From positions 1-8,013 of the forward strand of contig CAZWCZ010000050.1 of assembly GCA_964632165.1 (NCBI GenBank): a stretch of 8,013 bases of DNA, read 5' to 3'. This DNA comes from SIG299 sp964632165 (GTDB lineage Bacteria > Bacillota > Clostridia > Lachnospirales > Lachnospiraceae). The notes below the pieces were generated by a model. That model was given only the letters and a program-made list of their open reading frames with translations. It made no database searches and was not told the origin of the DNA. This document shows positions 1-5,474 of the stretch, one piece after another (within the stretch, counting starts at the first letter, position 1; each line of letters opens with the position of its first letter). A program made the translations under genes and the position numbers.

Positions 1-2
1 CA

Positions 3-227
3 AGATTCGGCAAAAGCGGGGGAGCGGCGTTTTATTCGGGATTGCTCAATTTTGCGTCGTATGTCGGCGCGGCTGTATCGACATACGGTATATCAAAAAT
101 ATCAGACAGCATAGGCTGGCATTCGGTAACGGTCATCTGGGCTTTTGTCGGCATAGCGGGAACGTTGCTTGCCGTAGCCTCTTTGCTTTTGCTTAAACGT
201 TCGCAAGACTACATCAACTTTGCGTAA
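3..227 (+). CDS. MFS transporter, C-terminal fragment (5' end outside window)
   Basis: This is the end of a major facilitator superfamily permease; only the last 74 residues are present and the reading frame is open to the window edge. The fragment starts RFGKSGGAAFYSG, followed by two hydrophobic stretches: about residues 14-33, rich in Gly and Ala, and about 47-67 (WAFVGIAGTLLAV...). They are separated by a short polar loop with a Trp (SDSIGWHS). This is the pattern of the last two helices of an MFS protein, and the GGAA-F-SG-LN--SYVG style recalls the sugar-phosphate/hexuronate type permeases. The cytoplasmic tail is short (KRSQDYINFA). The substrate cannot be told from this piece. An internal TTG at 42 is not a real start, because the homologous-looking sequence continues upstream of it. 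The restriction-modification promoter follows 47 bases after the stop, so the two are probably transcribed separately. Confidence 0.75.
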   Translation, partial: RFGKSGGAAFYSGLLNFASYVGAAVSTYGISKISDSIGWHSVTVIWAFVGIAGTLLAVASLLLLKRSQDYINFA

Positions 228-232
228 AGAAA

Positions 233-264
233 CAGATAAATGCTTAAATCACAGTATTTATCTG
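233..264. repeat. Inverted repeat between MFS gene and R-M promoter
   Basis: CAGATAAAT at 233-241 is perfectly complementary to ATTTATCTG at 256-264. The pairing extends inward by three more pairs (one G-T), leaving an 8-base loop. The stem is A+T-rich and no T-run follows, so it is a poor Rho-independent terminator. It ends 10 bases before the -35 box of the next promoter, where an operator could also lie. I cannot decide between weak terminator and protein-binding site. Confidence 0.45.
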
Positions 265-274
265 CCGAAAGCTG

Positions 275-303
275 TTGCTGTTTGGCGAGAAATGTGGTAT
301 AAT
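275..303 (+). promoter_or_regulatory. Sigma-A promoter of the R-M operon (extended -10)
   Basis: TTGCTG at 275-280 (4 of 6 matches to TTGACA) is followed after exactly 17 bases by a perfect TATAAT at 298-303. The -10 box is preceded by TGG, giving an extended -10 element. The expected start of transcription is near 310, about 46 bases before the Xre start codon. The promoter lies outside the MFS gene and makes the regulator-methyltransferase-endonuclease unit independent of its neighbour. Confidence 0.8.
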
Positions 304-342
304 AATCGGCATTGATAAAATGCATCGGCTAAAACCGCTAAT

Positions 343-348
343 GAGGTG
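343..348 (+). promoter_or_regulatory. Ribosome binding site deciding the Xre start
   Basis: GAGGTG lies 7 bases before the ATG at 356. Neither of the longer in-frame possibilities (TTG at 275, ATG at 320) has a comparable purine run in front. The TTG at 275 is also the -35 box itself and upstream of the expected transcript start. This fixes the start at 356. Confidence 0.7.
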
Positions 349-355
349 TGATAAA

Positions 356-568
356 ATGGCTGCAAGCTATAAGAAATTGTTTAAACTTTTGATTGACCGA
401 GATATGAAAAAGAAAGAACTCGCCGAAAAAGCCGGCATCAGCATCGCCACTATAACCAAAATGGGCAAAGACGGCGCAGTTGTTTCAAGCGATGTTCTTG
501 TGAAGATATGTACGGCACTTGATTGTACGATGGATGATATAGTCGAAATAGTTCCGAAAAAACTATAA
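356..568 (+). CDS. Xre/Cro-C1 family small transcription regulator of the R-M operon
   Basis: This 70-residue cytoplasmic DNA-binding protein is almost entirely one helix-turn-helix domain of the Cro/C1 type. The recognition unit is seen as KKKELAEKAGISIATITKMG (about residues 18-37), with the typical ELAEKAGIS first helix and ATITKM second helix. It is followed by SSDVLVKICTALDCTMDDIVEIV, the conserved C-terminal helices of the HTH_26/YozG-like subgroup. Proteins of this kind are common directly upstream of cytosine-5 methyltransferases in Firmicutes. By analogy with controller proteins it probably tunes expression of the downstream methyltransferase and nuclease and its own promoter; this role is inferred. 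It is the first gene of the operon, with 51 bases to the next start codon. No signal peptide or effector domain is present. Confidence 0.8.
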   Translation: MAASYKKLFKLLIDRDMKKKELAEKAGISIATITKMGKDGAVVSSDVLVKICTALDCTMDDIVEIVPKKL

Positions 569-619
569 AACTGTATTATCGTGTTACTGCATATATGAAA
601 TGGTTGGAGGTTTGCCGAA

Positions 620-3052
620 ATGGAAAATAAGAAATTAACATATATTAGCCTTTTCAGCAGTGCCGGCGTTGGGTGCTATGGCTTTAAAAAAGAAGATTAC
701 GAATGTATCGCAACATGTGAATTATTGGAACCGAGATTGGAAATACAGAAAGCAAACAAAAAATGTAAGTACAATTCCGGTTATATTGCCGGAGATTTAG
801 CGACGACAGAGATTAAGAACCGACTTTTTGCAGAGGTGGAAATGTGGCGTCAAGACGAAAATCTGCAATCGGTAGATGTTATCGTTGCGACTCCGCCTTG
901 TCAGGGAATGAGTACAGCAAATTACAAAAAAGGCGATGAGAGCAAACGAAACTCTTTGGTTGTAGAGGCAATTTCAATCATCAAACAAATTCGCCCTAAA
1001 ATATTTGTTTTTGAGAATGTTAAGGCATTTATGAAAACCGCATGTACAGACTTGGACGGCAGCATTGTCCCGATAAGCGAAAGTATTAAAAAGAATCTGG
1101 GGGATGATTATCACATTTATGCCAGAGTGATTAACTTTAGAGATTACGGTGTTCCGTCCAGTCGCCCGCGAACCATTGTTATAGGAACGGGGAAAGACTA
1201 TATACATTTTAGTCCGCTTAACATATTTCCGCTGCAAGAAAAAACAATTACGGTTCGACAGGCTATCGGCGATTTGCAATCGCTCGAATACGGCGAAATG
1301 TCAGATGATGTCTATCATTCTTTTCGCGAATATCCGAAATATATGGAGGAATGGATTAGTCATATTGCAGAGGGAGAATCGGCATTTAATAATGCGGATG
1401 AATATAAACCTTATAAAATGGTTGACGGTAAAAAGGTGGTTTTAAGAGGGGCTCATTTGGGAAATAAATTCCGTCGGTTATTTTGGGATAAACCGGGAGC
1501 TTGCATCGCAACAAGAAACGATCAATTGGCCAGTCAAGACACGATACATCCGTCTGATAACAGAGTTTTAACTATTCGGGAATTAATGCGTTTGATGACC
1601 ATTCCGGACGATTTTAATTGGACGATTCAAAGTGTCGACAAACTGGCAAGTGTCGAATCCCAAAAAGCTTTTTTAAAAGAGCATGAGCTTAATATAAGAA
1701 GATGTATCGGTGAAGCAGTTCCCACACACATTATGCAAGTCATTGCACACAATGCAAAAGAGATGATACAATTTCAAAGATACGCAGAACAGCATTCTGC
1801 CGATAAAGAGGCAGCCGCTTGTTCCACGTCATTTTATACCGCGGCTTTTAATCATGAAATGGCTTTGAAAAACGCAAAAGAAAAAGGGGCGTTTTATACG
1901 CCTCAAACAGTAGTTTACGAAGCACTTTCCACAGTTGATCTTTCTAAAAAGAAGACCGTTAGAATTCTCGAGCCTTCGGTTGGGATGGGAGCGTTTTTGC
2001 CGCAACTTTTAAGGCTTTGCGATGTTTGTGAAAATGTTACAATTGATTTATGTGATGTGGATGGCGAAACGATTACCGAGCTAAAAAGGCTTGTTTCCAA
2101 GATTGGATATAACAGGCAAAAAATTAAAATACATTATATCACAGATGATTTTCTGACAACGACACGGCTTGCGGAAAAATATGATTTAATTGTTTCAAAC
2201 CCGCCTTTTGCAAAAGGAAAAGCCGCCGATTTGCTATTATATCGAAGCATGTATGATGTGGGAAGATCAAATAATCTATTTGCGTTTTTCTTGGATAAGT
2301 ACCAAAAGCTGTCGGACGAGATTGTTGTGATCTTACCGAAAAGTTTTATAATGGCAACCGAATATAACACTATTAGGAAAAAGTTTGAATCATATGGAGT
2401 AAGGCGTATCGTAGATTTTGGTGTCAAATATTTCAAGACTGTATTTATAGAAATATTGTCAATGCATTTTGATAAAAATTATATCGGAAACTCGGTTGTG
2501 GAAAATAAGCCGGAGCGCCTGAAAATTGCTCAGCCACACAATTATATTTTTCACGAAAAGTGTTGGTTGCTGTATAGAGATGCTTGGTTTGACGAATATC
2601 TTAGCACTATGCATACAGATGTATTTGATTTTTTCAGAGATCGACAGATAACAAATTCCAAAGTTTCAAATAGCGGTGAAATTTGGGTATTGAGAGCTAA
2701 AAATGTTTTGGAAGACGGTACGATAGTTCATAAAGCGGGATATGATAAATTTATAAAAAGAGATGATTTACATAAGTTTTCTGTATCACGGTATTTAAAT
2801 TCACGGGCCATCATAATGCCGAGTTTTACCTATATTACGAGGGCAACAAGGTTGCCTGATGGGTGTCTTGTGAATGGATCGATTGCCATTCTTATTCCTA
2901 AAATCAATGCAAATGTCGAGATAAACTTAGATTTATACGCAACAGATGACTTTAAGCGGTATTATGAAATTGTCAAGAATAAAGCTAAATTCACATTGAA
3001 CATGGATTCGAATTCCGTATATTACATAGGAGTGAAACGAAATGATCAATAA
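620..3052 (+). CDS. Fused DNA methyltransferase: cytosine-5 domain plus adenine-N6 domain
   Basis: This 810-residue protein joins two complete S-adenosylmethionine-dependent DNA methyltransferases. Residues ~7-385 form a cytosine-5 enzyme: motif I (SLFSSAGVGCYGF, 10-22), motif IV with the catalytic Cys94 (TPPCQGMS), motif VI ENV (132-134), motif VIII SSRPRTIVIG (180-189), a target-recognition stretch (~190-315), and motif X GEAVPTHI (364-371). Residues ~418-810 form an adenine-N6 enzyme of the gamma order (TaqI/Eco57I-like): KGAFYTP (422-428), SAM-binding ILEPSVGMGAFL (449-460), catalytic NPPF (527-530), PKSF (573-576), then a C-terminal recognition region. Both catalytic motifs look intact. 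The ATG at 620 has GGAGG 9 bases upstream. The stop overlaps the endonuclease start by 11 bases, so the two are translationally coupled. The architecture fits protection of an asymmetric site with m5C on one strand and m6A on the other, as in HpyAV (HP0054, recalled). The actual target is unknown. Confidence 0.9.
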   Translation: MENKKLTYISLFSSAGVGCYGFKKEDYECIATCELLEPRLEIQKANKKCKYNSGYIAGDLATTEIKNRLFAEVEMWRQDENLQSVDVIVATPPCQGMSTANYKKGDESKRNSLVVEAISIIKQIRPKIFVFENVKAFMKTACTDLDGSIVPISESIKKNLGDDYHIYARVINFRDYGVPSSRPRTIVIGTGKDYIHFSPLNIFPLQEKTITVRQAIGDLQSLEYGEMSDDVYHSFREYPKYMEEWISHIAEGESAFNNADEYKPYKMVDGKKVVLRGAHLGNKFRRLFWDKPGACIATRNDQLASQDTIHPSDNRVLTIRELMRLMTIPDDFNWTIQSVDKLASVESQKAFLKEHELNIRRCIGEAVPTHIMQVIAHNAKEMIQFQRYAEQHSADKEAAACSTSFYTAAFNHEMALKNAKEKGAFYTPQTVVYEALSTVDLSKKKTVRILEPSVGMGAFLPQLLRLCDVCENVTIDLCDVDGETITELKRLVSKIGYNRQKIKIHYITDDFLTTTRLAEKYDLIVSNPPFAKGKAADLLLYRSMYDVGRSNNLFAFFLDKYQKLSDEIVVILPKSFIMATEYNTIRKKFESYGVRRIVDFGVKYFKTVFIEILSMHFDKNYIGNSVVENKPERLKIAQPHNYIFHEKCWLLYRDAWFDEYLSTMHTDVFDFFRDRQITNSKVSNSGEIWVLRAKNVLEDGTIVHKAGYDKFIKRDDLHKFSVSRYLNSRAIIMPSFTYITRATRLPDGCLVNGSIAILIPKINANVEINLDLYATDDFKRYYEIVKNKAKFTLNMDSNSVYYIGVKRNDQ
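3028..3032 (+). promoter_or_regulatory. Ribosome binding site of the endonuclease inside the methyltransferase gene
   Basis: AGGAG lies 9 bases before the ATG at 3042 and within the last eight codons of the methyltransferase. It supports this start and a coupled, stoichiometric translation of nuclease after methyltransferase. Confidence 0.7.
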
Positions 3053-4325
3053 CATCAAAACAGTTTTGTCGGATGTTTCGTTAAGCAAAGATAAAGGAAA
3101 ATATTTGGCCGATAAATCATATGGCTTTGATACCATATATTTTATGTCTAAGTTTTTGCTTCACAATGCACAAAATCGCAGTTTTAACAAAGGCGAGTTG
3201 CGCAGCAAAGCAATAAAATATACTGAAGATATTTTTCAATTAGAGCACGGAACGGCCGGCGCTGTCAATTATTTCTATGAGGCAATTAATTTATTAACAT
3301 ACTCCAATGTGCTCACGACGAGTAACGATAAGGATTATTTTGTTTCCGAAACGGATATTTTGAAATATATTTCGGAGCAACCGGAAAATGCATACATTTT
3401 TGTTTATCTCGTTGCGTATATGACTTTTAAAAATGACGGGCTTCTTCCGTTGTATGAAAAATATGTATTTGAAAGTGATATCGAAAAGCAACACTTGATA
3501 GTTTTAGAGATATACAAAAGGTTTGTTGAAAAATCGGTGAGCATTATCGACAGTGACAGCAATTGGGCGAGACAACTTGTAAAATATTCGTTTATTGTTT
3601 TGGGATTTGCCAACAAACAAAGAGTTATTACAAGAACTTTAAACGTAAAAAACAAAAAAGTCGATATTAACGACATATCCTTAAATGTTAAAGGCACAAG
3701 AACGCCTATATGGTTGCCGAAGAAAAATGATTATTTGCAAAGTTTTAATTCAGACTATGTATGCTATTGTTTGCACGACTCTTTATTCAGAACCGAGCAT
3801 ATATCGCCTGCACAGATTATTGTATCCGAGAGTATAGCTCAAAGTTTAGCAGAACTTAAATTAGCTATGCTTGATGATAAAATCGGTGATCGGGTAATGA
3901 ATGAAAACGAAAGACAGCAATATATAGAGACATCTGTCAGAACTCGTAACAAAGCGGTTCAAACTCAGTTTAGAAAAGCTCTGTTTGAAAACAACGCACA
4001 TGTTTGCCCGATATGCGGTTTTTCGTTTGAAAAATTCCTTATAGCAAGTCATATTAAGCCGTATGCAAAATGCGAAGATACATATGATGCAATCAATCAT
4101 TTTAACGGATTATTGCTTTGCCCTAACCATGACAGATTGTTTGAAGATGCAAAATATATGACAATCGAGTATAATACGGGGCGAATAGTTCTGTCCAAAG
4201 AAGCGGAAACCTCAAGAGATTACGGTAATTTATTAGGGTTGAGCATTTCGAAGAATTACATTAATAGCGAGCGACGTCATTATTTGCAGTGGCATAACCG
4301 ACGATTTGCCGAACATAATGATTGA
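3042..4325 (+). CDS. HNH restriction endonuclease of the R-M operon
   Basis: This 427-residue protein has a C-terminal HNH nuclease domain and a long N-terminal region without a recognised motif. The nuclease core shows the zinc pair C322-x-x-C325, then ASHIKP with His337, then NGLLLCPNH with Asn355, Cys360 and His363, followed by DRLFEDA. This is the HNH_2-type arrangement of a beta-beta-alpha-metal nuclease that cuts double-stranded DNA. The first ~300 residues presumably carry dimerisation and sequence recognition. The gene follows and overlaps the dual methyltransferase, the standard position for its cognate restriction enzyme. In HpyAV of H. pylori (HP0053, recalled) an HNH enzyme likewise sits beside a fused m5C/m6A methyltransferase, so a type IIS-like shifted cutter is plausible. 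All catalytic residues are present and the frame is intact, so it is probably active. Codon use is A+T-rich like the methyltransferase. Confidence 0.85.
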   Translation: MINNIKTVLSDVSLSKDKGKYLADKSYGFDTIYFMSKFLLHNAQNRSFNKGELRSKAIKYTEDIFQLEHGTAGAVNYFYEAINLLTYSNVLTTSNDKDYFVSETDILKYISEQPENAYIFVYLVAYMTFKNDGLLPLYEKYVFESDIEKQHLIVLEIYKRFVEKSVSIIDSDSNWARQLVKYSFIVLGFANKQRVITRTLNVKNKKVDINDISLNVKGTRTPIWLPKKNDYLQSFNSDYVCYCLHDSLFRTEHISPAQIIVSESIAQSLAELKLAMLDDKIGDRVMNENERQQYIETSVRTRNKAVQTQFRKALFENNAHVCPICGFSFEKFLIASHIKPYAKCEDTYDAINHFNGLLLCPNHDRLFEDAKYMTIEYNTGRIVLSKEAETSRDYGNLLGLSISKNYINSERRHYLQWHNRRFAEHND

Positions 4326-4589
4326 GCCGAATACGCCGAATTTGATGCCGAGAATAACGAGCAAAATGCCGAAGCTGCACGGTTGCAAGCCTTCATCACT
4401 ATCGTGTGCGTCAGCGCGTGCATTTCCCGCGCGGGCAATATCGCGATCGTCACCACGGTATTTATTTTAAAACGTAAGCGTATAAACCGAATACATAGCA
4501 CCGGGCAGATATCTGCCCGGCGTTTTATGCCAAATATGAATCGGATAATCACCGCAGCCCATACAATACGAAATTACAAATCGTTTTAG
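4326..4589 (+). pseudogene. Probable gene remnant downstream of the R-M operon
   Basis: Immediately after the endonuclease stop the same frame stays open to 4589 with a different character. It has a Glu/Asn/Ala-rich stretch (AEYAEFDAENNEQNAEAARL), then a hydrophobic segment (about QAFITIVCVSACISRAGNIA) ending in KRKR. The bases here are visibly richer in G+C than the R-M genes. There is no ribosome binding site and no plausible start codon (only TTG at 4383). It could be the C-terminal end of a membrane protein whose front was replaced when the R-M operon arrived, or an old intergenic region that is open by chance. The part after ~4490 overlaps the terminator hairpin and is unlikely to be coding. 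I do not recognise a family. Confidence 0.3.
4501..4528 (+). terminator. Rho-independent terminator after the R-M region
   Basis: CCGGGCAGATATCTGCCCGG (4501-4520) is a perfect 20-base palindrome that folds into an 8-bp G+C-rich stem with an ATAT loop, followed by CGTTTTAT. It lies 175 bases after the endonuclease stop and before the next promoter. It should end transcripts from the R-M operon or from the gene whose remnant lies here. The T-run is short, so efficiency is uncertain. Confidence 0.65.
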
Positions 4590-4595
4590 TCCATA

Positions 4596-4624
4596 TTGAC
4601 AAACTGCGAAAAAAGCGGTATAAT
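4596..4624 (+). promoter_or_regulatory. Perfect-consensus sigma-A promoter of the riboswitch unit
   Basis: TTGACA (4596-4601) and TATAAT (4619-4624) both match the consensus at all six positions and are exactly 17 bases apart. Transcription should start near 4631, leaving a leader of about 305 bases before the ATG at 4936. Such a strong promoter fits a gene whose real control is a downstream riboswitch terminator. Confidence 0.9.
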
Positions 4625-4682
4625 GCGGTTGCATGATAGCAATGTGTCGTGTTGTTTATTAAGTTAATATTTTCGCAGTTTG
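4600..4682. repeat. 13-bp inverted repeat straddling the promoter and start of the riboswitch leader
   Basis: CAAACTGCGAAAA at 4600-4612 (from the -35 end into the spacer) is perfectly complementary to TTTTCGCAGTTTG at 4670-4682 (just where the aptamer begins). The arms are 57 bases apart and the -10 box and transcript start lie between them. Only the right arm is transcribed in full, so this is not an RNA stem of the mature leader. It may be a pair of protein-binding half-sites or a remnant of a mobile-element end. Confidence 0.6.
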
Positions 4683-4785
4683 GTTTCGCTTTTAGCGGAT
4701 CAGGGGGAAGTTCGGTGCAAATCCGTCACAACCGTCATTGCCGTAACAGAAGATATCTTCTCAAGTCGGAATACTCACCAAGCAA
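4676..4785 (+). ncRNA. Cobalamin (B12) riboswitch aptamer
   Basis: The conserved core is readable. GGGGGAAGTTCGGTGCAAATCC (4703-4724 region) matches the GGGAA-n-GGTGnAAATCC signature of cobalamin riboswitches. It is followed by a CAC..CCG..GCCGTAAC segment corresponding to the CCnGCCACTGTAA part, with weaker agreement. Then come a perfect hairpin AGAAGATATCTTCT, and GTCGGAATACTCACCA corresponding to the GTCnGGAnACCTGCC closing strand. TTGGT near 4680 pairs with ACCAA near 4777-4781 to close the aptamer. It binds a cobalamin derivative in the nascent RNA and should turn the downstream gene off when B12 is plentiful. The less canonical CCGTCATTG part means that a covariance-model search is the decisive test. 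Confidence 0.8.
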
Positions 4786-4814
4786 AGCGGATCGGTAATA
4801 GCATTTTTGGATAT

Positions 4815-4887
4815 GAAGAGTGTAGCCGTTTTTGTTCGGGGGGAGGAGTCTGCCTTCTTACATCGAACAGGATAGCTACGCTTTTTT
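4815..4887 (+). terminator. Intrinsic terminator of the riboswitch expression platform
   Basis: GTGTAGC (4820-4826) pairs with GCTACGC (4875-4881) and TGTTCG (4833-4838 region) pairs with CGAACA (4864-4869). A small inner AGGAG/CTTCT hairpin is also possible. Six T residues follow at 4882-4887. It lies between aptamer and coding sequence, so it is the premature terminator through which the riboswitch controls readthrough. Confidence 0.75.
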
Positions 4888-4935
4888 ATTGCCGTAAGGT
4901 GATAGAAAGGCGTTTCTTTATTTTCGGAGGAAATA

Positions 4936-5256
4936 ATGGCAGAAAAAAAGCTTACAAGGGACGACAGCATCGTTTTATTGCGGAAAAAATATGAGCTTTT
5001 GAAATTGCATGGGGATGACCGTTATCCGAGACGTTCGGATTTTAGCGATCGTGAGGTGGTTGCAATCAAGGCGTTTCTCGGTCCGTGGCCGAGAGCACTC
5101 GAAACTGCGGGTATCAAGCCGCCGAGAGATGATGACAGACCTACCAAAAATAAAGAAAAGCGTATAAGAGCCAAAAAAGCGAGGATCGCGGCTAAAAAAA
5201 GGCTTGAAAAAGAACAAAAAATGAAAATGAGCGACAATGGCAACGAAACGCCTTGA
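4936..5256 (+). CDS. Small HNH_repeat (homing-endonuclease-associated repeat) protein under B12 riboswitch
   Basis: This is a 106-residue, very basic, cytoplasmic protein. Residues ~12-60 form one homing-endonuclease-associated repeat (HNH_repeat type): a leading helix VLLRKKYELLKLHG, then YPRRSDFSDREVVAIKAFLG, then the signature PWPRALETAGI. Such repeats are helical DNA-binding units found in several copies beside HNH nuclease domains; here there is a single copy and no nuclease motif. Residues ~70-97 are a Lys/Arg/Glu-rich helix, possibly coiled coil or nucleic-acid binding. The ATG at 4936 has CGGAGG about 6 bases upstream. The gene is the only one between the riboswitch terminator and the convergent sigma-factor gene, so it seems to be the sole target of the B12 switch. 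Its function is unknown; a DNA-binding regulator is my guess. Confidence 0.75.
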   Translation: MAEKKLTRDDSIVLLRKKYELLKLHGDDRYPRRSDFSDREVVAIKAFLGPWPRALETAGIKPPRDDDRPTKNKEKRIRAKKARIAAKKRLEKEQKMKMSDNGNETP

Positions 5257-5353
5257 TGAAATCAATGATTCAACGCAAAAGATCAAGCCGATGCGAAAAG
5301 CTTAACCGAAGAATATAATATGCATATGTTAAACTGTTACCGCACTATACGGT

Positions 5354-5385
5354 TCCCAAAAGTTGTGCTATAGCATTGTTTGGGA
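5354..5385. repeat. Nested hairpin in the intergenic region
   Basis: TCCCAAA (5354-5360) pairs with TTTGGGA (5379-5385), enclosing the palindrome TGCTATAGCA (5366-5375). The structure is followed by ATTCGTCTTC, not a clean T-run, so it is only a weak candidate for a terminator of the HNH_repeat gene. The rest of 5257-5430 shows nothing recognisable. Confidence 0.35.
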
Positions 5386-5431
5386 TTCGTCTTCATTCGC
5401 ATGGATTTAAGGCAGGTAAATGTGCCCTATG

Positions 5432-5468
5432 AAATACCGCCGATAGCAATACGCTCTCGGCGGTATTT
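5432..5468. terminator. Bidirectional terminator between the convergent genes
   Basis: AAATACCGCCGA (5432-5443) is perfectly complementary to TCGGCGGTATTT (5457-5468), a 12-bp stem with a 13-base loop. On the plus strand ATATTTTC follows, and the stem itself carries A and T flanks for both directions. It begins 7 bases past the stop of the minus-strand sigma-factor gene and can serve both that gene and the plus-strand riboswitch unit. Confidence 0.8.
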
Positions 5469-5474
5469 ATATTT

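Noticed and set aside
4426..4435. CCCGCGCGGG palindrome in the remnant region
   Set aside because: It is short and has no partner structure or repeat; it is likely a consequence of the local G+C-rich composition.
4680..4994. Plus-strand open frame over the riboswitch leader
   Set aside because: It runs through the aptamer, the terminator and into the HNH_repeat gene in another frame. The RNA structures explain the region better.
5256..5318. 20-codon mini-ORF overlapping the HNH_repeat stop as TGATG
   Set aside because: It is very short and Arg/Lys-rich with no ribosome site of its own; the overlap is easily fortuitous.
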